DNA from: Ascaris suum
Lineage: Eukaryota; Nematoda; Chromadorea; Rhabditida; Ascarididae
Assembly (NCBI GenBank): GCA_013433145.1
Contig: CM024168.1
Coordinates: forward strand, 12,346,184 to 12,410,183
Direction of reading: 5' to 3'
DNA length: 64,000 nt
Positions within the stretch are counted from its first letter, which is position 1; each line of letters starts with the position of its first letter. Positions 13,767 through 31,642 of the stretch are shown piece by piece. The notes below the pieces were generated by a model. The model did no database searches, was not told where the DNA came from, and saw only the letters and a list, made by a program, of their open reading frames with translations. Position numbers and translations under genes: made by a program.

Positions 13767-13835
13767 TGTTTAGAACTTATCGTACCAAGTTGTATTAAGT
13801 GTTGACTATGTGCATGCGTTGAGGCGTATCGAGGA

Positions 13836-16800
13836 ATGGATGAATCTGATGGCGCAGGTTCGGTTGATGCAGTGCACCGGATGTTCCAATCAATCCGTGA
13901 AGAAGTTGAAAGGGATCGCATCCTTAGAGAGGTTCGTTTTCCTTTAATCATTATGTTTTATATTCATATGCACCGTTCGTTGCATTTTTTATTAACAAAC
14001 AAATAAATTCGCTTCGTTCTAATCATATTTTTTATTCTAGGACTATATAGTTAACGCATAGTAGAGTAGCTGTAAATGCTGTTTTGCTAACAGTTTGAAG
14101 GTCGTTCGACCTGTTGTTCTTGCTGTTAACTGACAAGGATAATCAGTTCGGACTCAAGGGCTTCGAAAGTTTCTTTCGTTTACCTGAAACCAACTTTACT
14201 CCGTTTTATGGCATAGGCGGCTGGGCATATTGTAGTTTCTTTTCTGTATTTTTGAAAAATGATTGCTTTAATTCGTTCATAAGTGAGATACGATTTGCCG
14301 GCGTAGATTGATTGTCGTTTTCAGTCCCTGATTTCTTCCGGTAAGTTTATCGCCTAACCTGTGCCACTAGATGTTAGTCCGGTTGTGGTAATGCGCTTGT
14401 ATATGGTACGCGTTGGCCCAACAACGTCGATTTGCGAACTAAAATAATTGTAGCGTTGAAATGTGGTGTAATTCTGAAGGTTGGAGTGCGTTTTGTGATG
14501 ACAAGGGATTGCATTAATTTCTGCGGTAATATTCAATCACTTGAGCATTATTGCAGACCAGCCAAGTGCGGTAATCGGTTTTTCACGCAGCATCTCATTC
14601 ATTTGCAGCTAATCCCTTAGGTTGCACATTCAGATCCTCTCAAGTGATTCACACAACCACCCGGATGTCGAGAAAAATAAACTCTGTTTAATATTTCGAA
14701 ATATATTGCCTTCGTCACTTCTGCTGGCAACAGTATGAGTAATGGAGAGGGATGGATTCCAGCGTAATCGTACTAATGAATTTACAGAGAATTTCTACAT
14801 TGTTCGTTGTTCTCCTTAAATGTTGTTGTGTTGTTCGATTTTTAAAACATCCAAGCTGACCAGCAGTTCAAAAAGTTCCACTAAGTTTGCAAATTGGGTT
14901 GCCGTGATGTCGGCGTCACCGAGCAGCTGAGGGTTAACTCGTTGTTCTAAATGGTTAGCCTAGGCGCACACAAATTCGGCAACTGATGTGCAATGGCCTG
15001 TTGTCAGGGCACTCCAGTTTTTGCATTTTTGCTGAAATGGTTGGTCTAACGGTCACATATAACAGTTATCGGGAAGTGGAGGTACATGTGTAATCTGCTC
15101 GAGGCTGTTTACGAGCCTAACAAGCCGAGCTTACGATACAACGCATTCTAACGTGATGACTGGCGCTAATGATCCAATGTAAGAAAGCACGCGTCAATGC
15201 TATAGGTATGTATAGATAGTTGTTTAACTTTCTTTTGTCACTGTGTCATTTAATGCAGCTCTTTATTGAGCGCTCTTCGCTCAATGGCTGTAGGCCCTCT
15301 ACTGCAGTTGTGTCTAGCCCGCCCGGGCCTAGCGATTCGAATCGCCTACGAAGACGACATTAAACCGTCGTCAACTTATGTTGATATACATCTCTAAGTT
15401 TCATTTAATATCTCTCTCGCGTGTTTTGTTATATGTTTATTTATTCATTGGTTTTCTTAAGGAACTGTATAATGTTGTGCGCGAACTAGAAAACAGCAAT
15501 CGGGAGATGCTGACAATCCTGCAGAAGACTCATTCATCACCTACGAAACCAGGTGGACCTTTTTTTGTTCTCTGCAACGAATTAGACACTTTTACATTTA
15601 TATCGCATCTACGATATACATGAGAATTGGCATGATGAGAGAGATGCACAACTCTCCTCTGAGTCCCTTCAGAGACGAATTCAGACTTCGGTCTTAGGCG
15701 GTGTTTTGCAAAGTGTTTGCATCCACCAACAATTTTTTGAGTTTGTGGAGCTATAAAATTGTTTGTGAAGTTTTTCTCATCTGCCTTGTTTCCACTGATG
15801 CGTCGTGAAAAACTTTGAATCCTCTCGTGCCAATGCAAAGGATAACATTAAACATATGCGTGAGTGCAGCAAAGCGCATTCTCGTTTGTAGCGGGGTGTC
15901 GTGTAATCTTTTTTGGTTGAATGTCACTTTTTTGTGGTATTTGTTTGAAGCGTTGGTGCAGCAAAACACTTCCTAGCATAATTCACAGTTAACTATCAAT
16001 GCTGCATTATTTTCGTCGTATTCTAGCAGCTTATCTTTGATGAGTGAAGGAATTTCCACTAACTTATGTAATGGCATTTCCTCTAGCATTTTTTAAAATC
16101 TGTTCGACATGTTCTCTTTCTTCGTTCTGTGCAGCAAGGTGATTCTATTGTTATTACCATTAATTGTTGTCGTTACTTTTCATCATTGTTATTATTATTG
16201 TTGTTGCTAATCATTATTGCTACTTAAGTTGTTATTTATATTATTTTGTTATCAGTATTATTACTAATTGTTACTGTTGCTATTTAGTATTATCGCCAAT
16301 ATGCGTTATTATCACTGTTATTATTGCTTCTGTTATTACTATTATTGTTGGCATCATTATTACTTCTAGTATTTTAATCACTAATGTTATTATCGTCGTT
16401 TAATTATTATTTTTAGTTGCCGAAGTGGCAGCCGTACGAAAGGAAATAAAGGACTGCGTTAAGGCCTACGTCAGACAACTAGCCGATAGAATCAAACCCA
16501 ACGTTTATTACAAGTTCGTGAGGTTCTTTTAAGTTTATGCATCCTTGCATTTGTGGTCAGAAGGCGACAGCTTCGGGGTTGTCAGTCATATTCATTCATC
16601 CTCCTTTTCTCTTTCTTTAATTTCTTTTTGCTTTCCTTCGACATTCCAATTTTTTCCTGTGGAATCTTTCATTCAGTTATGACCTGCCATTACCCGTGTC
16701 CTTTCCTAAGCTCTTGAATAGGGTGACATTTCCTTACAAAACGATGGCATGACTTCGCTTTACACAAAATGTCCATCAAAAATGAGTGTGCAGCGGTTGC

Positions 16801-19800
16801 GTATATTTTCTTTTCTTTAGTTATTCGCTTTTTTTGCTGTATAAAGATTTCCATGTTATCTTTCTTGATTCCACCATTTAGGTCATTAAGGAGGCAGTAG
16901 GAAAACTGACAAATGGGAATATACAAATGTTTGGGAATTTGATTTTCGTTCGACATTCTTTCCAAAACGGCGTTTAGTTTCATATGAACGCTCACAACAG
17001 TGGCGAATTGGGAAACAGTGAGAGAAAAGTTATCTTATTTTGTGCGATGTGATACAGCGATTATAACAGAGAGGGAAAGTTTGCAGGTGGGCAAGCATTT
17101 AATTCCCTCGGCCTTCTAGCATTTGTGATTTTGTGATAAATCGATCTATTGTGTCCTTCGAATGTAGTATTTACAGGCATCATGAAATATATCGCTATGC
17201 ACTGCAGCGCCTTGCATTCATAACGATGTTTGCGAGTTTCCTCGAGGAAGGCGAACTTCTGGATCGCCCTTCTGTGGCGCATGAGCTTGATCGTTGGTTT
17301 AATTCTCATTCATCCATCGCCTTATCATAACCGATTTAATGAAAGTGTAACGCATTACTCCAATAAGAAGGGTGGAAAACCAGCTGCCTGAAGTGAATGT
17401 GCCCGTTTGTCAGTTTCAAACTTTCTCCATGGTCATAGAACTCATTTACATAGGTCGCTTCTTCCGGTCTTTTTATAATTATGAAATGGCTCTTACTTCA
17501 TCATTGAGCCTGCAGTAGTGGTCGTTTTAGATTGAATTTAGGTGTCGGGAGAGAGGATTGTCTTGCGAAAGGAGACCGCTGACCTCTAGGTCCAGAGAAA
17601 AGCTTAAATGAGCAGTTTAAGAGGCTGCTAGAGGAAACTTCTTGGTGGATCTCGCTCTCCATTGAACATTAGAAGGATTTTTAGATGCCAGTTTAATACG
17701 ACGGTTGCACATAGTTTTACTGAACCCATGAGCGGGAATCCTTGGAAGTGAAAGAGGGGTCCTCAAGGTTTTGCAGCAATTGCAGTCTACCTTGAAATGA
17801 TGAGAATGCTTTTAGCAATGGCAGTCAAAGTTTTTGACCGATACGCGTTATGTTTCCGAAAAATTGCCGGACATTTCTTTCGGCAGTTTTTATACAGCTG
17901 CTGCCGTGACCTATCAGCATAACTTTAGAGGGCATCTCTTACGTATTCAAGGATGCTCGGCTCATTTTGTTCAGCAATGAGCGGATTGCGTAAAATTCGG
18001 CAGTGAGGACGTTTGAACGCTATTATGCAGCATTCCACTTACAGATTGGCTCGATCCACGCGTCATATCTTGAGAGGTAATGCTGTAATCCGGAGCAGTC
18101 AACGCTTGATTGCAGTCAGCTGTGTGTAGAAAATTCTGAATTTATCTTCAAAACATTCTGATCGCCTTAGTTTTGATGGCTTTGAGCATATATCATCTTC
18201 ATTCAGCACTGAGTTGTTTATTTTAGCATTTTCCGTAGAATATCGCATCAGAAGATGTAATAGGAAGAAAACGTGTGTTTTCAAACAATTTACCAACGGT
18301 GCAAAAATTGTGATTTCTTTTCGAGTTTTAAACAGAGTGGAGACTCTTGGACGCGCCTTCCGCTAAATCTCTGTCTATATGTAAATGCATGTGCATTTCC
18401 TTCTGATCGACAGTTTCAACTCGGCAGCCGCTGAAGCTAGAGTTAGGGATTTTAGTATGCATAGGGTTATGCCATATTCCACGCTGATACATCAGCTTCG
18501 AAAGGAGCTTAGGCAGCCTTGTAAATGTGCCACAAGTTTGCGTACATTTTGCATCGGTTGGGTTTCTATTTCACACCTGTCGGATCGGAAAAAAGAGTTC
18601 TTTTGCAGAAGAATTGCTGGCGGCCCTCTCATACACACGAACACATCATTTCGCTTTTTTTTTCATTTCTTTGCTTGTAACATGAAAGGTAGTTCGCCAG
18701 ACGAGTGGAATGTCTAAGCCAATAGCACGCCAGCCTCCTGACACGCTGTTCAATTCGTTCCTTCTCTACGAATTTTTTTACAAGTTACAAAATTTCACAG
18801 TTTTCCGACTTCAAGTGAAAAACGAAAATTGGGTAACAGGAATGCGGGAGTTACCTGTGTCCCACTTTTTTGTTGGGCGTGCAGGTACCAAGTGTGTTAT
18901 GGATTATGCGACTCATTGCGAGCATGTGTCGAGATTTGTTTAGAACGGTTTGTATTATAGGCCTCTTTAGATGTCAGGTAATCTGCAGATGTTTCATTCA
19001 TTGAGTTGCTGAAGTGCAGAGTCTCTTTGGAGAGGTTTCTAATAAACAGTGTCAATCTGAAACGCGATCGTCTTTTTTGAATATCTCTTTCCCCGTCTCC
19101 ATCGGAACAAGAGCAAGTTTTCCTTGCAGCGAGTGCATTATGTCATTATGAGTAATCCTGATGTTTTTGGAGGCAAATAGTCTTTCTTTTTTTCAAGTCT
19201 TAGATGTTGCAGTCTAATTTCAAAGGGAGGCCTTTTCAGCAGGTTTTTTATGATGGGAGTTAACTTTTGAAGTTAACAGAAAGTGTCTTATGGATGTTCG
19301 TTCACTTCATTAGGGGGTTCTTAGATGTGAGCGGGTTTTAAAGGATTTTGTCATTTTTGCGGTGGTCATGGCGAAGTGTTTCAGTTAAGGTAGACGCCAA
19401 TGCAGGATTTCATCTCGATCTTGAGGACTATCTCTTTGGAGTGTTGAATCTGGCGAGCGAGCTAACGCGTTATGCAGTCAACGCTGTTACAGCTGGAGAC
19501 TATGCACGTCCGTTCCAGGTCGTTTGTCGTATTCGTTTATAGCGATGCGATTGTTAAATCAATTGTTTGAGAGCATTCGGGGCTCTACTGAGGCTCCATT
19601 TGGAAAGGAAAGAGGACGTCGGCCTCATTTTTTAAACGTTTTAATCGCTGAATTGGAGAGGGAGGTGTTGCTTTTAACGACGTAGCTTTCTAGTTGATCT
19701 GTTTGGAAGCACACTCTTTGACCACCTTATCGCACTTCCAGTCAGCTTCATATGTCTTGGGTGAGTTTCGATAAAACAGCACCATGCGTCATTTTGCTGG

Positions 19801-20078
19801 CTACGAATTATTTCCCTGATTTGTATCCGTTTACTTGGTCTTAGGTCTGTCCGAACGAAGCCTAGGCAGATTTGATGCTTCTATGGGTTTAGATAGCTGC
19901 GTTTGTGAAGAACGTGGACGAGATGTTCAGACTGCTAAATATGAAGAACGACGCGCTGAGAAGGCGTTTTGACGTGCTCAAGTATGACGTGCAAAAGTGT
20001 GAACAGGTCGTGTTCGACTTGGCCATACGTGGGCTCAAGCCGTCACAGCCCACTCCATCTGAGAACGTGGAAGGCTAA
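13836..20078 (+). CDS. TSN: Translin
   Basis: Translin is a helical RNA- and DNA-binding protein that forms the C3PO ribonuclease complex with TRAX. Six exons are read: 13836-13931, 15462-15552, 16417-16522, 17177-17292, 19385-19518 and 19893-20078. All phases agree and the product is 242 residues, against about 228 in human. Landmarks in order are IREEVERDRILREEL, ENSNREMLTILQ, YALQRLAFITMFASFLEEGE, GFHLDLEDYLFGVLNLASEL, VNAVTAGDYARP, FRLLNMKNDALRRRFDVLKY and VVFDLAIRG. The block with TAGDY marks translin rather than TRAX. The start is the first ATG giving the conserved N-terminal helix; TAA closes the frame. At the exon 3/4 join there are about three extra residues relative to human, and a stronger GTGAGG donor five bases upstream would break the frame. 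The intron 4 donor is an unusual GTTGGT. Confidence 0.93.
15281..15375. repeat. GC-rich palindromic block in translin intron 1
   Basis: This short GC-rich island sits in an AT-rich intron. It carries three self-complementary elements in a row: GCCCGGGC at 15321-15328, GCGATTCGAATCGC at 15332-15345 (a perfect 14-bp palindrome), and a hairpin with GACGAC and GTCGTC arms around ATTAAACC at 15353-15372. The TTCGAATC core recalls a tRNA T-loop, but no tRNA cloverleaf can be drawn. A repeat end or a small structured RNA are both possible. Confidence 0.5.
16143..16415. repeat. Degenerate ATT/GTT trinucleotide tract
   Basis: A 270-bp stretch of translin intron 2 consists of imperfect TTA, TTG and TTC triplets. 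It runs right up to the acceptor of exon 3 at 16416. It explains a 79-codon low-complexity frame of I, V, T and Y here, which is not a gene. Confidence 0.8.
18412..18449 (+). repeat. Dispersed repeat, copy A
   Basis: This 38-bp core (AGTTTCAACTCGGCAGCCGC and the following GAAGCTAGAG) matches 34 of 38 positions of a copy in reverse orientation at 44385-44422. It also matches a more diverged reverse copy at 30015-30048. It lies in translin intron 4. The extent of the repeat beyond the core is unclear. Confidence 0.65.
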
Positions 20079-22097
20079 TCCGATTATATTCAGGTCGCCG
20101 CTGTCTAAGTAGAATGGTATGTTGCAGGAGGGGGGAGGGGCGACGATGGAGCTTTTGATCACTTCAGCTGATGGCAACTTGCAAGATGTTAATGAATGAA
20201 TGAATAGCGCGGAAGGGGTCACATCGTCAAAAGCGAACTGGAATAGGTGGAGGGGTGTCAAAGATGATCTTGTTCACTACTAAAACATTTTCGGAGGCAT
20301 ATTTATTTTGGAAAGAAGTACGCTCTTTTATCAGAGAATGGGCTCTTGCTGCTAGGGAGGAATTGAACGCTCCGTGAAAGAGTTGTGCATTTTGCTGCTG
20401 AAAGGTATACTGTGCCACTCAGACACAATGTTGCTTTGTGGATGAATTGCTCAATTCACTTGGGTTCTGCTCCATGCGCTTGTTCGCTTGCCAGTGCTCA
20501 TGTTGTCCCTTGAAAACATCTTCTTTAAACTTCGTCCGTGGAGTAATTGTTAAGTATGCAGTGCCCATGAAAAGTAATATCGTCTTAATAGGTTCGAATT
20601 AAAGGCGAATGCGGTCAGTATTTGCAGCCTGCTTTTGCGTCGAGGGGTATTGAATAACGGCCTGTTTAGTACTCTGAGATTAAGTATCATTGGCCACTAT
20701 CAGCACCACCCAATCCTCTCTGTGCATAAAACAAACATTGCAGAATTCCATACTTGCCGTCAAGTCCAAGCATATTTGATTTGCTTTTGAAAAGTTTTTG
20801 AACGAATATAATGCTCGTCTTTAGTGAAATTGTTTAGTGAGATTTTGCCAAATGAATCCTTTATACTTTGCGTGCTTTGTGGCAAAGCTACATCTGTCTC
20901 GCTTATCGAAAAGGACTATCTCTCTCCACGTTGCCGATTGTTTTGGAAGGTTTTCGGTTGCTCTGAAAACGTTGATAAAATGAAATTGAGCCTGTGAGTT
21001 CGTTGAGTTTTGAAGAATAATTCTCAGTGTGAACGGTCGTCGTTAGGGATAGCAGTCCCGTTCACTGAAAAGGAGAGGAGAGAAACGGTTCCCTTCCCTT
21101 GTCTTCCAATCGTTTAGACGAAAATTTTCCCTTTATGATTATTTTCATCTCTTGATCCTTCTTCTTTCTCCATTTATTGTTTTCCCCACATCTCGACTTA
21201 ATTCCTTATTTCGATTTTGATGCATAATTAAGCAGTGATGAAAGTTGAATTTCCATTGATTTCGTGTATGCCTCTTTCATGTGCACAATTCTGTATGCTT
21301 AGCCGTGAGGTTCCTTGTTGACCGTTGATTTTGTCTCAGAGTTGAATCAGTTCCGTCACTACAATCTATGTCGGTCCAAGTGCGGGCACTAAGTTTTGTT
21401 GTATGAAAGCTTCAGTTCTTTATAAGCATGGAAAGGAATACTTTATGTGTAGCCAGTGAACTGCTCGGATGCCCTTTGAAACCTCGTGCATTTGGCATTG
21501 CGTTATGCCGGTAGAATTTCGTATGCTAGCGTGCCCTAAGGCAATGTGCGTTAATCCCAGCTGTTCTATTGGAACACTAACGTAGTGTTGTTTTGTTAAC
21601 TTGTATTTAAGTCAGTGCTGTTTTTTTGTTTCTTGTTAGTATTTTTTTACTAAATAAGATGCCGATCGAATATTTTCGAGTCAGTCTGTCAATCTAATCA
21701 CGCCCACCTTAGAAAAGAAGGGACAGTCGGCATTTTTTGCGGTGCTTCTAGAGAGATCGCAGTCCAAGCGAAGATCTGAAATAAGAGGTCACCGCCAAAT
21801 AAGGTGGCTTCATTCATGATAATGCCTGACCTATGAGGAAAGGGGTTTACGTGAATTGGTTGCAGGTGGTTTATGAAAGAATTGGTTGTACAATTAGTCA
21901 TGTTCGCGAATCGAAGGCGTTTTTTGTATCGTTATTTTTTATGGGTTTTGGTGAGCTACAGGCGTATGCATTTATTGGATCGCTGAAGCATCCCGCGCAA
22001 AATCCAGGTCGCGACGCTTATATCGATCAAAATTGACAAGTTTGGTAGGACACCGAGTGACAGAAATTTTAATATTGTGCAAATGTGGCTCTTGGCG
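20079..22097 (+). other. Intergenic stretch after translin
   Basis: No gene seen. No obvious AATAAA signal follows the translin stop at close range, so the 3' end cannot be placed. Frames here are short and lack paired splice sites. Confidence 0.4.
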
Positions 22098-22110
22098 TTT
22101 GGCGCGGGAA
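22098..22110 (+). promoter_or_regulatory. E2F-like site
   Basis: TTTGGCGCGGGAA fits the E2F consensus TTTSSCGC and nearly completes the palindromic form. It stands in a small GC-rich segment about 150 bp upstream of the first ATG of the plus-strand gene model at 22260. E2F sites usually mark S-phase and cell-cycle promoters. A single motif in 64 kb can arise by chance. Confidence 0.35.
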
Positions 22111-22259
22111 CCAACGGCGATTTAAGCCGTCGCAGAAACGTGACATGGCGTTGAAGGTTTCAGAAGGTCGGTGGAACGCGAACTCTTCAGCGAGAACAGT
22201 GGCCATCCATCGTTACTCGCACACTGTTATCTTTTTCCATCATAAGTGTCTGAGAAGTG

Positions 22260-26849
<4,590 letters not shown>

Positions 26850-29800
26850 TCACTTCTTATGAATGAAAACTGTCGAAGCAGCAACTAAATATCTCTCTTC
26901 TTCTACATTCTCGCAAAAAATTGATGATTTCATTGTTCTATCAAGTCAGCAGTCATGAGTTCATGTCCTTCCTCTTTACAAGCTGTTCCATTCGAATGGA
27001 ATGACAATGATGGTTCGGAGGCAAAAGTCTTCGATTCTTAAGCAGTGACATTCTCCACTCAGACATTCCCAAACTACTTGTCACTATTCATCTGGCAACT
27101 GTCTAGTCAGCAGTTCAGGTGGGGGAGTGAGGCTGAAGTAGGTATGCCTATGCTGCTGTGGTACGGTTGAAATTTTGGATTTTGGAGACGACATTTTTTT
27201 GAATTCGGACCTTCCGAAGAGCCCGCGGTTGAATTGTGGAAAAATTTGGCTGCTATGAAATCACGCTTTTGTATGGACTCCAGGAAAACGTCAGGAGTGG
27301 AGTCACATCATTAAGCGAAATATAAACAGATCAAAGGAACAAAAAGACTGCCGAGTATCGCCACATTTCCATGGTGCTTTTAATTGTCTGTTGGTTATAA
27401 ACGAATGAATTGCAAAGAGATCACCGTTGTTATGAATAGATATTTGCATGCTTTGTCATGCTTCAGACATAGATTTATTCACTCAAACTCACTAGTGGAT
27501 GAGATCGGTTGTGTGCTTTAATCTAAATATTACTTTGCAGAAGGCTGTAAAATTGGAGCTGGAAAAGACGCATTGATGCTTGCCGTTGTGTATTTGCTTG
27601 TCTGTGTGTCTATTGACCACGCCGATATGCACTGAACTGGTTTGCTCACTGAGCAGTAGATCGACATCAGCAAAGATTGATGAGCCTGAACACCTATGCA
27701 GACTTTTTCGCACGTTTTATTAAAATCAACCTCATGATTGCGTGGATGGCTGAATAAAAAGCTGTTTTAAAGTTTGCCTAAGATTTTATGAAAATATATA
27801 ATTTTTACTGACTCCTACAAATAAGGATTGCGGAAACACGCCAAAGGAATTGGCACAGTGGACGCTTTTGCATTCTCTTCACCTGAGCAACCAATTTCAT
27901 AAGTCTCCTACAAGAGATGAACGTGCGAAATAATGCCCCTATAAATCCGCTCGCTCGCAAATGACTAAGTGGAATCCGCTTCTCTGCATTCGATCGGTAT
28001 AAATTGGAGATCAAACAGTATAGAGTGCACGTCAACTATCTTTTTTTTAAAGTGCTGCACTTTCTTTTGAAGTCGGCGAATTACAGTAAGTGCTTAAATG
28101 TGATTTACCTTACATCCGCGCAAGCCGACTTCTAGCTATTTCCGCATTGAGACCATCGGACAGCTCGGCAGACACATGTGACTTCATATTAATGCGCCTC
28201 GCAGATGCAAATTTCTCAGTGCGCATTGAGACGTTTTGCAAGTGCAAAGCTGCAAAAGCGCACAAAACGGTCACTGCAAAAAGAGACATATTTCTCGATT
28301 GTTCATACTCATAACTCACGTTCTGGAGGAAAATTTATGAGCAAAATTTACTGATTATTCGCGCCCTTTTTCATGACAAAAGAGCGATTAAAACAAGGGT
28401 AATTAATTTTATCAACTTACTTAACATGGCGGTGATGAATTTCGCCAAAGCGAAATCCAAAATTTGCCTTTTCTCTCCAGAAAACAAACGCAGCTTCTTC
28501 ACAAACGATCACCGCTTCATGCAAATCTTGCGAAGAACGCACTATCACAGCGTCATCCATGTCTATTCGGAGAAATATGTGATTTCGCGGCTCTTTGAAC
28601 AGAACGTCGGCTACGATTATGGCGTCGACAAAAATAGAACGAAATGGCGGCAAACACAATTATGGCGCCGACAAGAATGAACAGGACGTTGTAACCACAT
28701 TGCTCCATGGGAAGACGCTTTGTTGGTGAAAGACGTCACAACGCTACGAATATGCAGATTGCGTCCTCCGTGGCTCGTGAGTGCACCTCAATGGCGCCAT
28801 CGTTCTTATATATCACGACTATGACGGGCAGCAGTGGTTTGCTTTCAGCTTCTCCATGCTGCCATTACCCTTCTAAGGGTTCTATTTGTACGGCTTTCCG
28901 CGAATTTTTTGGGCTTAAAACCATCACGTGCATTTAAATTTAAAATCTAACAGAGTTTTTAAGATGCAAATGTTTAGCACATGCGTTTTTACAGTGTTGC
29001 AAGTTGATCGTTCGAATAGCTATCCAAATTTGGTGTCGAACCGGCCTAACCGGTCGATTTTCCGTCTGTGGATTGAGATTGACTGCGTATGGTTAACGGT
29101 ATCATCGTTCGATAAATGAATCAATGACTGCTCGATGACGAAGAATAAATAAGGAAATTCATTAACCGATGTGGTTTGGTCAGCTGAATTTTACAGATTG
29201 AGTTGATCTGACCATGGATGAACTGCAGCTTGTGCAGTCTATCTGCAACAGTAAACAATTCATTTGAGTGCAAAAGGAAATCTTTGAATGGAGGCTTGCA
29301 TTTCAAATATACGACGCTTTAACCGCACTTTTACAGAAACATTAAAAAAATGCTATTTGAACACTTCATCTTAGTTGAATTTAAAGATTTTCTCGTGCAC
29401 ACAAATCCCACACACAACCCTAAAAGTGCACTTATTTTAGAAACTTCCTCTAGCTTCACATTCCAGTGCATATATTAGGTTACTGTCGACCTCTTTTAAG
29501 CTTTCATTCTTCGACATGCATGTAAATACCAACTTGCTTTTGATTTGATTGCTATCCCTCCGATCGAAAAAAAGGGCGAAAGAAGCTTGTTGATACCTCG
29601 TCAACCCAGATAGGTGGAATAAACATGTGCGCCTTCACAGCAAATGCGCGCAGATGCAGAGTTATTGCTCCTGTGGAGGAGCACTTTTAAAGCGCAATTC
29701 TTACTTTCTGTCATCTTGAAATATTTGGATTTCGTTTCACATTTCTAGAAAGGATTATGGAAATATCTCCATCTTACCTCGTTTCCGCACACACACTTTT

Positions 29801-31642
29801 ATAATGCTATATAATATCTCATGTTCATCTGATTTTCATCTTCCTCAGCAACAGGGCATATTTCTTCGAGCACATTGTTGACGCAAAGTAGAAAGCTGCC
29901 CAATGTATATTTTTCCCACATTAAAACATCTATACCTTCTTTCAGAACAGGTGCATCACAGTCATTAGTGAGATAGAGGTCCGTTGTGTGGTATGCGTCA
30001 TAACCACCAAATGTCATGACTCTAGCTTCACTGGTTTGTGAGTTAAACGATCAGTCTGATAGATAAAAACGTACATCGGCGCCGAATCATATGTGTTCAT
30101 ATGAGTATGCATAGAAGGGGCATCACCATAATGCACTTTTGCAAAGAAAATCTGCACAGTGGCGTGAAGAAAGTATACAATTAAAACAGCCTCTACGAAA
30201 TCATCGAACATTTGCATTTCGAAATTATGATATTTATCTACCGAACGTGTTTACGTTTATTTCGTTTATTCTGTTTGCCGAATTACGGCTGTTTTCTTTG
30301 ACACGAGCATTTGGTACAGAATTACTCCATAGAAACGAAGATTTCCGATAAATGCGATCAACTTGACTTCTTGACCACAAAAGTTCCTAATTTGTCCGCT
30401 AATGTCTCTTCTTCTAAGTGTACAAAATTGATGTGCATTCAGCTCATAAGTTGCGACACATTCTAGCCATAGCTAGAAATTTTATAGGAAGAGATGTGAA
30501 TCTCTCATTCCTGCTACATCGAGCGCCACTGCTCTGTCACCGCTCTGAAATGGACTCTAGGATAGCCCCTAAATAAAAAGTGCTCCTTACACACACCACT
30601 TGTATTCTTTATTATGGGTAAACAACTCTTTTCCCAAACGTGAAGCATTTCACTCCCTTTATTACTTCAGCTGTTCCATCTGTCACAACAGGACTCCCCA
30701 TGTTTACTTCTGTTCCCCCCCCCCCCCCCCGCCACTTCGAAATTCGCTCGGAGGACGTCCAATATAATCTCATGTCTGCTGGACTCTTTTTGATCATTCT
30801 CGTGTAAGGATGCATTTAGTGCTGTCTGTGGTATACATCTTTGTCTTTCGGCAGATTTTCTTTTTGCTTTTCAATGATCCTCCAACTGGAATAGGAGCAT
30901 GGACTACACTCTATGAATTGCAATCGGGTCGCAACAAAAGTTGCTGAAAAAGAAAATGTAGGATGACCTTTGCTTTCGTAAATATTCCTCCTTTTCTGCT
31001 ATTCAGCATTAATATTCGGTTATCTTTATTTATTATATTTATCTTTATTTCGTTTTATTTAGCGAAATGTCGGTTGTATCTTCTTGGTAAATATGAATAG
31101 CGACCGTTGTTGAGAATCTAAAAAGAAAATGCCGAAACTTCTGTTCCAATCTAGTTTTAATTTATATATTTTCTATTTCTTCATTATTCGCTCTAATATC
31201 TTTCTATATACATAATAACTCAATCGTTTCTTTCAGCAGCTTTCACAAACCCACTATGGTATCGACGACAAAAGTTCACACTTCCCGCAAGCGTTAAGCA
31301 TGTTTGTTCCTACTGAGCGGCTATGAAAGCAGTACTAGAGTCAAGTGACCTCATATTCCCATGGACGAACTCATGCAGATGGCTGTTATGCGCTTGTATT
31401 TATAATTTCCTCGAATTTGTTGGAGAGGATTCGTTTGCCTTATCTTCCTCGAATAATATTTCCTCTCATAGTCTTTATATAATTTTTGATTGTGAAAAGA
31501 CTCAGAACTGCTTTTTATAAAATATTCGTTTCCACAAAAGTTTCACAAGGGTGTCGCCAAATCGAAGAGATTTGAGGGTGAGACGATTCGCCGACTACGC
31601 CTCACAATTTCGGGAGACTCTATTGTTCTTGCCATAAATTCC
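26850..31642. other. Mostly unexplained sequence
   Basis: No gene can be supported. Overlapping sense and antisense frames occur at 28417-28680, and a frame starting MSLFAVTVLCAFAALHL (minus, near 28286) looks like a signal peptide but has no second exon in frame. A short duplication, ATTATGGCGTCGACAAAAAT at 28616-28635 and 28659-28678, matches 18 of 20. A run of 16 C lies at 30715-30730. Minus frames at 29799-30217 are interrupted by a frame break and overlap a dispersed repeat copy. Confidence 0.4.
30015..30048 (-). repeat. Dispersed repeat, copy C (diverged)
   Basis: On the minus strand this reads GTTTAACTCACAAACCAG followed by TGAAGCTAGAGT. It aligns with the repeat core at 18412-18449 with one gap and scattered mismatches. 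The flanking CTGATCG also resembles copy A. Confidence 0.45.

Noticed and set aside
16164..16403. A 79-codon hydrophobic frame in translin intron 2 that looked membrane-like.
   Set aside because: It is a by-product of the degenerate ATT/GTT triplet tract.
28417..28680. Fully overlapping 80- and 84-codon frames on opposite strands.
   Set aside because: There is no splice context, no recognised motif and no way to choose a strand; kept only as a remark.
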